Assembly: GCA_029962745.1 (NCBI GenBank)
Contig: CM057167.1
Location: forward strand, 18,066,769-18,130,768
From: Echinometra lucunter
Taxonomy: Eukaryota; Echinodermata; Echinoidea; Camarodonta; Echinometridae
Length of the DNA: 64,000 bases
Direction of reading: 5' to 3'
Part shown: positions 24,801 to 35,133 of the stretch, piece after piece
How positions within the stretch are numbered: the stretch's first letter is position 1
How the letters are laid out: every line of letters starts with the position of its first letter
Made by a program: the position numbers and the translations under genes
The notes under the pieces: model-generated
Told to the model about the DNA's origin: nothing
The model's input: the letters and a program-made list of their open reading frames with translations, nothing else
Databases searched by the model: none

Positions 24801-27800
24801 ATAGTAGAGTTAAGTGTGCTACTATTGCACTGTGAACTAATACAAGCATCATAGCAATGGGTGTTGGAGTATCATGATGATAATGGTGAATTTTATTCAG
24901 ATAAAAAGCTAATGTCTTGCAGTCTGAGAGAAGAAATTAGCATTTTTTAATTCACAATTAAAAAGTATACACCTGTACATACAATATACAACAAACAAAC
25001 AAAATCAACATAATCAGTAATCTTAAAAAGGGAAAAAATGCTAGACATAAGGAAAAATAACATAATGAGGTAGAGGTTATTGCTTTCATACTCTGTGTGC
25101 ACGCTAGAGTCAGCCTGATATTTTTTATTTACTCATCATTGCATAATGATAGGAGGATCTTGGAGTTTTGTTGTATAAAGCAATTGATGCACGTCTTCTA
25201 TAGTTCCTTATAAGATCTATTTGCTCTCCATGGGGCTGTATGCATCTATCACTTACACAAACCCTATACTCAAGAGGGAATAGATTAACCCATTTTCATG
25301 CACCATTTGCACATTAATAAAAACTATGGTAGTCAGAGATCTAAAAAAAAAATTAAGTCAAGGGGGTGTTTCACAAAGCTGTTCGTAAAGTTGCGCATGA
25401 CTTTACAAACAACTTGAATATGTAGCGCCAAATGAGATGCCCCAATTTTTTCCTGATGTTTTAACAAACTGTGACTGCATTTCCCATATTCTCAATCAAA
25501 TTGTGGCAGATAAGCTTCTCAATACAAATGTTTGTAAACAAATGTAATGCTAATCTATGCCTGCATATTTCACCTGTAGCTGATGCGATTTATAATGACT
25601 GAGAATCCCATTAGGCTTGCCATATTCAAGTCGTTTGTAAAGTCATTTGTATCTTTACGAACAGCTTTATGGAACACCCCCAGGAATGCAATCACCTTAT
25701 GGGCTTGGAGTAGCATGTGAATGACGCCTGGAGCGCCGTGACACCAATGGATGAGCTTGTCTGATTGGTTGCCCAGTGACGATGGGAAGTTACCGGAAGG
25801 GAACCGGAGATTGAGAATGAAATCCACGGTGGGTTTGATGAGAGAGTGCAGGGACTCCGTCACAACAGAAGACTTTACCGGAATCAAACAAGATAGTCAA
25901 AAGTACCACTTAATACATGATTATATACCGATAAATGAAAAGGAGTGTATAGCTCACAAATTTTTCTTTAACTGCATGTACTTGAAAAAGGCATATCTTT
26001 AGCCTTCACAGCTCCATCAACATATTTTAGCCATCAGATGGTGAAGTATCATATTTTCTTTATGAAATATTTTCTGATGAAGAAAATTGTTTTTTCTCCT
26101 AGAAAATTAAAATGAGTTCATAGATGAAAGATGAAGGTTATTAATTTTTAAAAAATGGAGTATTCAACCTGACGATTAGTGAATTCTCTAATTCCAAGAG
26201 AATTGTAATGTACCAGTATTTGTTTACAGCTATGTGCAAAATACTCCCCCCCTTCCCCCCAAAATATGAATAAATAAATAAATAAATAAATAAATAAATA
26301 TCCAGTTGTGACCCTCTGACTGTTGTCTTGGAGTTACTGTTACCTTTTGTTCTGGATAGATTTTGAAGAGACAAAGAAGCGTTTTACTGCAAACTTTCTT
26401 CTTTCTTCGAGATGCCTTTCGCATTGTGTAAGTGTGTTTCTGCACTGATGCTACGACTTTAAGTACAGGGACCCCCTGCATCCCATAAGCAATGGATTGA
26501 ACAGGCCTCTTGCTAGTCTGCAGGCACAGACCCCAAATGACACTTTATTTAAATGCAGTGCGTCTTGAGAGAAGCCTAGCAAGTCAGCCTGCTGGCTGCG
26601 TCATGATCTGGAGTAGCTATAGTACACAATCCCCATTGACCTGCTTTAGTCTCCTACTCAGACCTCTGTCATGTGTTTCGGCAGACCAGGGTTTGTGCAC
26701 CCAAACTGGCCTCTTGCCTGATCAAGAGAGGAAGGAATGGTTTAGTTACCTGCAGGAGTAGTGTAAGGATACCTGCCATGCCGTGAGCAGCTCCAAGGTA
26801 CTTCTTCTCATGCCACTCGAACATGAGAGGAGACTTGGACTTCTCTTTCCTGGCAAGCCTCTGACCGGAGTCAATGATGCACCTGCAAACCTTGCGACAG
26901 AAACGAAAGGAAAAAATAATCAAGAGGCTCCACTTCAGGCTCCTTCTGCACATCGCCCTTCCAAATTATAAGATTGATTACTTGGTTTATAATGCCTGTG
27001 CATGTATTTCTATGAATATGCCCTCCCCTCCCCCACATTCTAAAATTTAACAGCGGTTTATACCTTATCTATGATAGCTGCATTTTTGTACCTCTCTTTG
27101 AAGTGTTTATCAGTTATGCATATACCCCTGCCCTCACCTTACCAAATAAATTAAATTGGCAATGCAATAGAAAGTTCAAATTACTGTTTTCCTGCAAACT
27201 GGCAACATTTTCAATTTCTAACATACTTTCTGTCAATTTATACTTATTTCAGATTTATACATAACTTTTCATACACAAAAAAAATGAATAAAAAAAATAC
27301 TGGTATTGCCAATGTGAAGAAGAAAATCAGCTCAAATAAGGCTTTAAATTCCAGTACTTCCTGTCACAAATGGATTAGTGTTGGTTTACCTTGTCTATGA
27401 TATCTGGATCAATGTGCCCCTCTCCTAGGTGCTTTTGTATGAAGAGCAGGGCAAAGAGGTACCCCACCCTGCCGTACAAGAGTTCGTCCGGTAAGCTTGG
27501 ATCCTTGATCGACTGGACAAGGGCCTGCAATCTAAAGAATATGGATTAAACAACTTCTTGCATTAATGAGTGAAGTATTAGCGATGCTTTCATGGTGGAG
27601 AAACTTCATTTTAGACAAAGTTTTAAGGTTCCTGAAGACGATCAGAGCACACTGATCTAACGTTGAGAATCGGAGCCCTTAGCAAAGAGCTCACCAGCCT
27701 TTTCAGGGCTCTTATTCCTTGAAAGAATACATGGTGTAAACCTGAAAGCTTTGTATTAAAGCTTCATGCATGTCTTGATGCTTCTCTTTTCCACCACACA

Positions 27801-30800
27801 TTCCGACAATTAACTCTTTGACTGGCAAAAGAATGTAATGAAACATTTTGGATTTGGCCTCCAGCTGAGCTCCAGTTGGGCTTAAAGTTTTAAACACACT
27901 CTTAGCAGAAAAAACAGTTTTCTTCCCATTGTACATTTGTTAGGACTTCAAATATCATGGATCATGGTCATTTCTCAGAGTGATTTGAATTGATGCATAT
28001 AAAAAGAAACACAACATGTATGTCTTCTTGAGGAGGAAATTTGACAGAAATTAGTGAAGTTGTGAAAAAATGTAGAAAAGTGTTTTCTGCCAGGAGTAAA
28101 CATGTGGGCTGAACTACATGTTGCAAAGATGTTGTAAATGTATAGGAAGTCAACTGAAGCATGTCCTAAAAGTCTTTCATAGTAACAACAAAAATTTAAA
28201 ACAGGCTAGGCAGTTGCTTAAAGCCAGAAATTTCAGTCCTAGCAAAACAGCATCATTTTTCAGAAGAAAACACAAACAAACAAGCGCTAATCTGTTGGTG
28301 TAACTGGTATTTCACGCATAACCTCATTGATTGACTTCCCAAAGCCTCGTGCCCTGAGCATGATCTGACCAATGCGGTGATGCGTAATATACAGCACGCA
28401 ACTAGGAATTTACATGTAAGTGCCACTTTAAGTCCAACTTCACTCTTTGTGAAACAACCCCCCCCCCCCCCCAGAATGGATAAATAAAAATCTGAGCAGC
28501 ACAATGAACTTCTTTGCATATAAGTATAAGCAGGAAACAGGACTTTAAAGATCTCTTACTTGTCAATGCATTGCTGGGCTTCTGATTGGTTGCCCATCTT
28601 ATGATGCAGCAAGCAGCCCACTGCCAACGGTCCCGCATCTCCACACATAAACGTCACTCTCCTTCCTTTCAGATGGCGTAGAGGGCACTTTACATATTCA
28701 TAGCACTTACTGAGGTACTCTTGTGTTTGAGTAAGGGTGTACAGGTGAAGGTACAACAAGGATATGCCTAGAGTGAGATGAATTAATGAGAGGATCAAAA
28801 CAAATGGGTAGAAGTCTTTTTCAATATTACTGTGTCATGGTGTCATGGCCCAGTGGATATTGTTTCTGAACTAAAGATCACTAGTTATGGGGTTCAAATC
28901 CATTGACATAAACATACAAATGTTAATTTTATATTTGAACATCAAACTTAGCCAGTTGAAAACAAGATATTCAAAATTCATATTACACATAGTACACTGA
29001 AAGGTATTGGATATCTCTGTTGCTCACTACTCTATCGTCAATCCTTCAGCATCAATTTTCTACAATACCAAAATACCTTTTCTACAAAGTTTCAGGGGAA
29101 AGATTTTATAAACTTGTAGACGATGTGATATAGCCATCATTATCAGAATATGGGATTGACATTTATCTTGTTCAATTAACAAAGACATGGTACATGTACT
29201 TTCACACTTAGTCTGTTTGTTATTGACCTGTTACTCCAGTGTAAACTGAATGGTCACTTTCATCACAGTCCCTCCTTAGACCAGATTCCATCTGACCAAG
29301 AAGACGGACAATCGTTTGATTCAGCGACTTGCAGAAGGAATCTGTAATCTTTATAAGACAAAGTGACAAATTTCAAGGTTGTATATCGGGGAGAGCATCT
29401 GTGTGGTTTACTTCCGAGAGGCTTGTTCAGATATGAGGAGGGGAACCGCAGGGGGTTTTAACTCTTACAGTGCCCATGGCACGTATATGTGCCCAAGAGC
29501 CTTTACATTTTTCATCGACCATTACTCCACTTAGAACAATGGATATGGTCATGAAAATATGCCAAAGTTTAGAGGATAAATATAGTATTTAAAATATTGA
29601 TCAGTCACTATACGCTACCATAGGATATTTTTTAGAAAACTGCAAATTTTTGAAAGGATCCATTCTTATTTAAGCATAAAGCAATAGCAAACAAATGAGA
29701 AATGAAAATGGAAAGGTCAAGAGAGAAGCTTACTTCTATTTCCAAATAATTTTCATGCAAGACATTGAATTAATGGAAGTGTCGGTATCTTTTGGAAGGG
29801 TAATAAATCTTCTACAACTTTTATGTACAACTTATCTGTAAAGAAATTACTGTTAAAGACTTATAGGCATTTGAAAAGCAAGCATTGTTCATGATTTGGT
29901 AGAATTTGGGAACAAGCAAAACCCCTTGGCACCGTAAGAGTTAAGCCTATTTTTTGTGTATGGAATAAGGCGTTTTATCTTTATGTTGTCGTGCGAAAGA
30001 ACGTGTCCAGAAAGCAAAATTAAAATGTCTATTTTGACATATTAGAATAGAATTTTTGCAAAGATCATGCCACAAGAAGACTGAATATCAATTTACAAGG
30101 TCTACATGCTATCTATTAAATTATCAATCATTGTTTGAAAAATTAGATTTTCAACACACGGGGCAGTCCCAAGATGGAAGCCCAAAGCCCTTAAGTCATC
30201 TTCATATTACTTTCCAGGGGCAATATTCTGAAAATTGTGTTATCTTTGATCTTATTTTAATTGTCACAGCAATCAGAAATAGGGTGCGCCATTGGCTCAC
30301 ACCGCACACTTTAGACTTGCATGCTGGTCCATGGGCGCAATTTTCCACAGTTCAAACCAATCACAAGTTCGCCTTCAAAATTTATTATGACAACTGAAAG
30401 AGTGAAGATAAGATCAAAGATAAAACAATTTTCAGAATACCGGCCATGGTATTATTACTCTAAAAACATATTAACCATTCAACACTATAAAGCCCAAGAT
30501 AACTCAGGCTAGAATCTATGGAAATTAGGTGTTATGCTAAAATCAAATCGCGCTAATCAGGTAGAGAATTTTCAAAATGAACTGTAGACTACTATAGTGA
30601 GTGCAATAGTACGATCCAATGTTAGACCAAAAGTTCACTAGTCAATAAGCTCACTGGCTGAATAGTCCTCAATTATGATCATTAGAGCCTGTTACCTTTC
30701 CATTTTGAATGATGCTGGTTGCTAATTGCTCTGAATATGGTGGATACGGATTTGTGAATTCTCTCCTGTCTGCTGATGATGAAGCTTCATCATGTTTCCG

Positions 30801-30809
30801 TTTACTCAT
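18786..30809 (-). CDS. LANCL: LanC-like protein (LANCL1/2-type), complete nine-exon gene
   Basis: Eukaryotic LanC-like proteins are cytosolic zinc enzymes that add glutathione to dehydroalanine or dehydrobutyrine left in proteins by phosphate elimination. Nine minus-strand exons (30809-30696, 29348-29228, 28767-28560, 27531-27390, 26890-26750, 25872-25696, 23918-23742, 20258-20186, 18865-18786) total 1233 bp. All phases close to 410 residues plus TGA, a length typical of LANCL1/2. The seven GxxG motifs of the alpha/alpha barrel are present: YTGVTG (74-79), CGDAG, YGRVG, AHGMAG, CHGAPG, CHGTAG, MEGMAG. The predicted zinc ligands are Cys286, Cys332 and His333. The N-terminus MSKRKHDE has no Gly2, so there is no LANCL2-style myristoylation. 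The common SLFEG is SLMEG here. The whole gene is assembled by homology recall and splice logic. Introns carry many MITEs. Confidence 0.93.
18991..19733. mobile_element. TTAA-flanked MITE, CTCTTACAGTGCC family, with nested insertion
   Basis: TTAA flanks both ends (18987-18990 and 19734-19737). Ends are CTCTTACAGTGCC and GGCACCGTAAGAG. The interior is collinear with the second copy at 29462-29940, except for about 250 bp inserted at roughly 19002-19253. The insert starts with (TTTG)n and reads like a retroposon in reverse orientation. Lies in LANCL intron 8. Confidence 0.85.
19002..19253 (-). mobile_element. Retroposon-like insertion inside the MITE
   Basis: Absent from the sister copy at 29462. 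On the minus strand it ends in (CAAA)n, a simple-repeat tail typical of a SINE or LINE 3' end. No coding capacity. The boundaries are approximate. Confidence 0.5.
20186..20258 (-). CDS. LANCL: LANCL exon 8 (small exon)
   Basis: Codes residues 361-384 plus one base: FAEWCMDYGKHGCRIADRPY, then SLME. A 73-nt exon after a 3.5-kb intron filled with transposons. Acceptor ATATGATCAG; donor G|GTAAGG. It is below usual ORF-length cut-offs and easily missed. Confidence 0.93.
20320..20729. mobile_element. MITE, CCCATTCGTGACAG family, copy A
   Basis: Ends CCCATTCGTGACAG and CTGTCACGAATGGG, flanked by ATAA on both sides, which fits a 4-bp target duplication. 410 bp, non-coding. It lies 61 bp upstream of the LANCL exon 8 acceptor in intron 7. 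TTAA-like targets and CCC ends recall piggyBac-type elements. Confidence 0.88.
20740..20975 (-). repeat. SINE-like repeat in LANCL intron 7
   Basis: Contains ACACCTGGGTAGAGTGCAGC, similar to 18440-18480, and ends in an ATT/ATA-rich tail near 20740. Probably a SINE on the minus strand. The family is not identified. Confidence 0.4.
20980..21546. mobile_element. Near-perfect palindromic foldback element (567 bp)
   Basis: Left end TTAAAGGGTAAGTCCACCC pairs with GGGTGGACTTTCCCCTTAA. The arms run about 270 bp each and are so similar that both arms translate to the same peptide frame (KIGQRIRKLHSFTFSSKLL) on opposite strands. That shared frame is a symmetry effect, not evidence of coding. Lies in LANCL intron 7. 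Confidence 0.92.
22660..22775. mobile_element. Half copy of the GGGGGTGTTTCAC MITE
   Basis: Matches the right half of the 25362-25681 element, including GGCTTGCCATATTCAA and the terminal ACGAACAGCTTTATGAAACA followed by poly(C). The left half is not recognisable. Confidence 0.65.
23274..23682. mobile_element. MITE, CCCATTCGTGACAG family, copy B
   Basis: Ends CCCATTCGTGACAG and CTGTCACGAATGGG with perfect TTAA on both sides (23270-23273 and 23683-23686). 409 bp. Best-preserved member of the family; lies in LANCL intron 7, 60 bp downstream of exon 7. Confidence 0.92.
23742..23918 (-). CDS. LANCL: LANCL exon 7 (zinc ligands Cys332 and His333)
   Basis: Codes residues 302-360: VFGEDKYLSAAVDCGAVIW, then LRKGYGLCHGTAGNAYAFL and QYLYRACK. 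Acceptor ATCATTTGCAG; donor AAG|GTATGA. Confidence 0.97.
24343..24771. mobile_element. MITE with GGCCGGTATTCAAT ends
   Basis: GGCCGGTATTCAATTCAATACT at the left is inverted as AGTATTGCATTGAATACCGGCC at the right. Subterminal AAGTAAAA and TACTTAG motifs repeat in both orientations. 429 bp, non-coding, in LANCL intron 6. No target duplication is obvious. Confidence 0.85.
25362..25681. mobile_element. MITE, GGGGGTGTTTCAC family, complete copy
   Basis: Ends GGGGGTGTTTCACAAAGCTG and CAGCTTTATGGAACACCCCC, with inner GTTCGTAAAGTT and ATCTTTACGAAC also pairing. 320 bp. Its right edge is 14 nt from the exon 6 donor of LANCL. Confidence 0.88.
25696..25872 (-). CDS. LANCL: LANCL exon 6 (zinc ligand Cys286)
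   Basis: Codes residues 243-301. Contains LRFPSGNFPSSLGN and HWCHGAPGVIHML, with the first zinc-binding Cys. Donor AAG|GTGATTG lies only 14 nt from the edge of a MITE (25362-25681). The exact acceptor is the least certain of the gene. Confidence 0.92.
26270..26300. repeat. (AATA)n microsatellite
   Basis: About eight AATA units in LANCL intron 5. Confidence 0.95.
26750..26890 (-). CDS. LANCL: LANCL exon 5
   Basis: Codes residues 196-242, phase 0 at both ends. Contains KSPLMFEWHEKKYLGAAHG and MAG, the fourth motif. Donor CAG|GTAACT. Confidence 0.95.
27150..27373. mobile_element. Partial MITE, CCCATTCGTGACAG family
   Basis: Carries the internal AAATTGGCAATG, CAAACTGGCAAC and ATTGCCAATGTGA blocks and the right end CTGTCACAAATGG. 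The left end is missing. It stops 17 bp from the LANCL exon 4 donor. Confidence 0.7.
27390..27531 (-). CDS. LANCL: LANCL exon 4
   Basis: Codes residues 148-195. Acceptor TTCTTTAG|ATTGCAG is chosen over the nearer GCAG because only it keeps frame with exon 3, and it yields KLQALVQSI. Contains LPDELLYGRVGYLFALLF, the third GxxG motif. Confidence 0.93.
28560..28767 (-). CDS. LANCL: LANCL exon 3
   Basis: Codes residues 80-147 with split codons at both ends. Contains LLYLHLY and FMCGDAGPLAV, the second GxxG motif. Acceptor CACTCTAG; donor AA|GTAAGAG. Confidence 0.95.
28835..28910 (+). repeat. tRNA-like sequence / SINE head
   Basis: Box A TGGCCCAGTGG (28846) and box B GGTTCAAATCC (28891) match the Pol III consensus closely, and ATGG/CCAT flanks could form part of a T stem. 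The spacing fits a tRNA. No full acceptor stem is visible, so a tRNA-derived SINE or tRNA pseudogene is likelier than a functional tRNA. Lies in LANCL intron 2. Confidence 0.5.
29228..29348 (-). CDS. LANCL: LANCL exon 2
   Basis: Codes residues 39-78 plus one base. Begins ITDSFCKSLNQTIVRLL after acceptor TCTTATAAAG, and ends in YTGVT followed by G, the first GxxG motif. Donor G|GTCAATA is weaker than the others. Confidence 0.9.
29462..29940. mobile_element. TTAA-flanked MITE, CTCTTACAGTGCC family, intact copy
   Basis: Perfect TTAA on both sides (29458-29461 and 29941-29944). Ends CTCTTACAGTGCC and GGCACCGTAAGAG. 479 bp. Interior collinear with 18991-19733 minus its insertion. Lies in LANCL intron 1. 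Confidence 0.92.
30696..30809 (-). CDS. LANCL: LANCL exon 1 (start codon)
   Basis: Codes residues 1-38. The ATG is at 30809-30807, followed by basic and Ser-rich MSKRKHDEASSS and then REFTNPYPPYSEQ, which matches the NP(Y/F)xDY-like N-terminus of LANCL proteins. Donor AAG|GTAACA, phase 0. Confidence 0.85.
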
Positions 30810-30914
30810 TATTCTCACAAGTACAACTCTTCTCTGACTTCAGAAATGTTGCTCCTGATTGACAGAATAAAAGAAATTAAAACAAACAAATTGTTAGAGT
30901 TTTGGGGATGTATT

Positions 30915-31054
30915 CTGGGGAGCATTTCATCAAGTGTCTTGTCAGGTATTTTTACTATTACTGTTATAAGCTACTGAAATCCTTGCATCTGATTGGCTGA
31001 GAGCAAATTTGTCATTAAAAATCACTGACAAGACACTTGATGAAACATCCCCTG
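30915..31054. mobile_element. Short MITE (140 bp)
   Basis: The GGGGAGCATTTCATCAAGTG then TCTTGTCAG left end is inverted at the right as CTGACAAGACACTTGATGAA then ACATCCCC. About 28-bp arms around an AT-rich core with a CTGATTGGCT box. It sits about 105 bp upstream of the LANCL start codon, so it may lie in the promoter or 5' UTR. Confidence 0.85.
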
Positions 31055-32551
31055 ATACTAGTAATAGTTTTATCTCTAATATTGTTGTATCTTCAGTGTT
31101 AAGACAAAAATCGGTATTAAGAAAATTGTCTTAACTCTTGTTGTATCTTTGTTGAACCTTTGTTCAATCTGCACATGACTCTGAGTGTTAAGATAATATC
31201 TTGAGATAATACCTTTTAGATTTCACATACTGGCAATGATGTAGGTTGTAGATAAAGACAAAGAAGGTGCATTAACACATGAATGCATAATGGCTAGTAA
31301 ATTTGTTTTTATCTCCTCAAATTTTCAACCCTCCCTGACGTCTTCATCAGGTGTCATCTTGAGATGATCATAATAGGTATTCTGAAAATCTGTGTATCCT
31401 TTTGTTTATCTTATCTTCCACAGTGATTACAAAAATTTACAACAAGAATTTGTAACAGCTGGAGGCAACTTTTGTACACAATCAAAAAGCAAGAAAAACG
31501 GACTGTTTGTAAGTCGAAATGTCACAGAAGAGACATTTCAAAGAAATTAAAGAATGGGAATCAATGATTTCAGTCAAACTGAGACTTCGTTGGAGCAAGG
31601 GAGGGCATGAGCCATGTGGTTAATTGTAGTCGATCGTGCACAGTGCATATAAAACACATGCATTAATAACGCCTAAAGTTGATACGCCTATCTACACAAG
31701 ACTCATCTTGATTGGTGAAGTGCCCCCCCAAAAAAAAAAAAGAAGAGAGAGTGAGAGAGAGAGAAAAAAAAAGGGTGACAAGAGATAAAATATAGTTGGT
31801 CCTTACAAAGGCAATTTTCAGAACACCAATTTACAATAAATTTATTGCGGTAATATCTTTGCAGAATAAGACAACAGTTAAAATTTTCAGAATACCACCA
31901 CTGTCATTGGTAAAGGCTAGGAGAGATTGGAGAGATGGAAGAAAAGAAAAACAAAGAGAAGGAAAGAACAAGAAAAAGACAAAAGGAAGAAATAAAATAA
32001 ATGGAAAATGGGCCTGGGGAGAGTCAGTAATTGTACAGAGGCAAATCACTAAGAAATAAACCGAATGTAGAGGAAGGGGGGGGGGGGGGGAATTTGTAGT
32101 CTTAGTTTCAATGGCACAATGCTGGGTCTAGGTCTACTCTTAAAATAGTGTAATTCACCCTGATAATTACAACCACAAGCAATTAAAAGGACAGGGAAAT
32201 CTCACAATTAATGAAAATAAAACAGATGACATTTGCGTCAATCAATATGAAAGTAGATTTCTTGCAAATGAAAATGAAAACACAGACTTGACATTTTGTC
32301 ACGTTAACACTTCACACTACATAAATATCAACATGTGGGACCGATAGAAATTCATGACGGTTTGAATTATGTTTTCACACAAAGCTGAATAATCACAAAC
32401 AAAACACAGGATCATGTTCGGTCCTTCACTGTCCTGTCTACTAAATAAATCTTCAAACCCTTTCAAATTACCAATTTAAATGATGATCTAGTGCGTGACT
32501 TTTCCTACAAAGAAATGAGCGACACCAATCTCAAATTTTCTCAACTAGTAC
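31055..32551. other. Upstream flank of LANCL; no gene seen
   Basis: AT-rich, with a purine run near 31726-31777 and a poly(G) run near 32077-32091. The ORFs here are A-rich and unsupported. It probably contains the LANCL promoter, but no TATA box or other element is convincing. Confidence 0.4.
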
Positions 32552-32861
32552 AGTACATAATTATCAGTGTGGCCAGCGTCAAAAATGAAATTATGCTAGG
32601 GAGGACCGCAAAATTATGCTAAAATTATGCCAAATGAAATAACAACATGGAGCAGCAAAAAAATACTAAATTATGCAAAAAATTATGCCCCGAAATGGGT
32701 GAGATGACTAAAAAAAAAAATAAAAAAAAATAAAAAAAAAAAGTCCTCAAAATTTTCATTTTCGCAGTTAAAGATGACTAAAAAAAAATCAAATCAAATC
32801 AAATAAATGAATAAAATAATAAAAACTATAAAAACAAAAATTAAAATAAAATCTCCTCCAG

Positions 32862-33459
32862 CAGTGGTGTACCGTCGGTCAATGCATTGGGGGGGGGCAC
32901 CAAGCATGGCTATACACAGAAATTTTTTTCCGGGGGGGGGGCAAGGCGCATCAAATTTTCGAAGAAATATGAAAGCGAGGGAGCGAAGCGACCGAGCTGG
33001 TCATGAGGGCGCATTTACATTTAAAAAATTGAAATTTAAGGTTCTGGTACACACTTTTCGTGGATTTTTGGACAATTGGACGTCCCTGGTCTATTGTGCT
33101 TTCTGTCCGAAACCACCATGTCTCTAACCATTACGAGCGAGAGAAGCGAGCGAGGAAACACACACACCAACCCTTCAGTAAATTACATTGTGAGCATATG
33201 AAACATCGAATTATTTATTTGATCATCTCTCGCCCAATTTGTTTGCTTTAAAAAACCATTAAACAATTATATAACGAGCGAGCGCAGCGAGCGAAGAAAA
33301 ATATACACTTTTTTCATTGTAGAAATGATATTTCGTTATAAATATCTAAATAATCAATTCGATCCCCATTTGTGCTGAATATGAATCCGTTTTGTTACCT
33401 TCCGAAATCATTGTTTTTATAAGCGAGCAAAGTAGACGACGACCACTCCCCCCTTACAC

Positions 33460-33508
<49 letters not shown>

Positions 33509-34046
33509 ACCATATATGTATGGATTTGTCAGCAAAATAGAGTAGAATTTTTTGTAATTTTGTGAACCTCATTGCATGCTGCCCAAATATTATGATACTT
33601 TCCCAACTCGCTTCTGAAATATGATTGCTGTGCCCGAAATGATTTTGTGTGTAGCTTTTACTAGCGGGAGGAGCGGGCTGGCGAACGAACAGATGGGAAT
33701 TTTTGGTTTTTGTCCACTGAAAGGGCCCTTTTTAAGTAAACTTCTTGGAGTGAAATCCAGATGTGATATTACTAATATTCTATGAGTGGAACATCAGCCG
33801 CCTTTAACATCAGAATGAGACAAAAGATGCAAACTGATTCCTTTCATAAGAATAGTAATTAGGCCTAGCATTGACATTGGTTAAAATTACTTAAATGCTA
33901 GCGAGTGAAGCGACGGAGCGGTTCCCGATCTACCATTTTCCTTTTCCTTCTTTTCCCCTTTCTTTTCTCTTTCCTTCTCCTTTCTTTTCTCTCTTTTTTT
34001 TTTTGGCCTGCTGATGAGGCCCCCCCCCCCCGTGGTTACGCCACTG
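32862..34046. mobile_element. hAT-type non-autonomous element, GAGCGA family, copy 1
   Basis: Inverted ends CAGTGGTGTACC and GGTTACGCCACTG, flanked by a perfect 8-bp target duplication TCCTCCAG (32854-32861 and 34047-34054). CAG ends and 8-bp duplications are hAT hallmarks. 1185 bp, no transposase ORF. The interior carries GAGCGAAGCGAGCGA-like motifs at about 32980, 33135, 33275, 33422, 33665 and 33900, plus an (AT)n tract at 33466-33504. Interior sequence is homologous to 50956-52547. Confidence 0.88.
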
Positions 34047-34839
34047 TCCTCCAGTATAATATTGCACAATCTCCGGAGTTTATGTAAGAAATACAGATCT
34101 ACATATGGTAGATTGTCTTTTTTCCCCTGCTTGTTGTTTCTGTGGCTAGACGTAAATTTATAACTTGGAACAATTAGTGATGGTGCCAATAAAGTGTGGA
34201 GATACCTACTGTACTAAGACGATGCGGTAATTAAAAAGTATACAGTGCAGTATCATGCACAGTGGCGTAATGCGCCAAAATATTTGGGGGGGGGGGCTCA
34301 ATATTTGCGAGGAGCGAAGCGACCAACCCTGAGAGAGTGTAGCGACCGAGCCGGGGTACCCCCCCCCCTTCACGATACGGAGCTTTTTCACTTTTTCGAC
34401 TTAAATTCCAGCTTGAGTTCAGTTCAATTTTTATTTTCTCTCATTTCCAACAAAAGGACTTCATTTTAGTGGGGCGGTAGTGAGCACGCGAAGCGTGTGA
34501 ATCACTTAATGAGTGCGCTTAATAGGCGACGCGCGCTCCCTAGGGGGGATGGGAGGGTGCAGAAAGGCTCCGCGCGAAGCGCGAAAGCTCCGACGTTTGT
34601 TGACATGTACTGTTATGGATAAACATGTCATGAATCTACCGACCGGAAAAGGATATTTTTTCATGAATTTGGAAACATGCAGCCCAAATAATCTTCTTAA
34701 GTTTCAAACAAATGCCAGCGTTACACAAAATGAAAATACTTTATTACTTATGATAATAATACAGACAAAGACACTATGAAATAGTAAGGACGAGCATGGA
34801 GAGGGTGTGATGCGGTGGGGTACCAGGGTTTTACTCCCA

Positions 34840-35133
34840 CAGTGGCGTAGTTAGGATTTCATTTTAGTGGGGGCGATTGTGAGCACGCGAAGCGCGCTCC
34901 CTGGGGGGAGGGTCCAGTAAGTGGGGAGTTTTCCCCCTGACGCGCGAAGCGAGGAACCTCCGACGTTTCTTTGAATTGTTCCTTGTCTGCTCCCGCTCTT
35001 CTTACGTTCTCTTACCTTTTTTCTTTTCTCGCTTCTGCTTTTTTTTCTTCTACTTTTTCTTTCTTTTTTGTTGGTGTTTTGGAGGGGTGACCGCCCCCAT
35101 CTTCCTCCCCCGGCCCCCCTGGCTACGCAAGTG
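34840..35133. mobile_element. hAT-type non-autonomous element, short
   Basis: Left end CAGTGGCGTAG, right end CTACGCAAGTG. Flanks TACTCCCA and CACTCCCA fit an 8-bp duplication with one mismatch. 294 bp, containing GCACGCGAAGCGCGCTCC and a T/C-rich tract. No ORF. A related unit begins at 34260 with CAGTGGCGTAA, but its right end is not settled (possibly TACGCCAGTG near 35531). Confidence 0.7.

Noticed and set aside
18786..30809. Lantibiotic (lanthipeptide) biosynthesis locus suggested by LanC homology
   Set aside because: The gene has nine spliceosomal introns and LANCL-specific features, with no precursor peptide, LanB or LanM nearby. It is the eukaryotic LANCL family.
33466..33504. (AT)n tract as a promoter TATA region
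   Set aside because: It is a simple dinucleotide repeat inside a hAT-type element with no gene start nearby.
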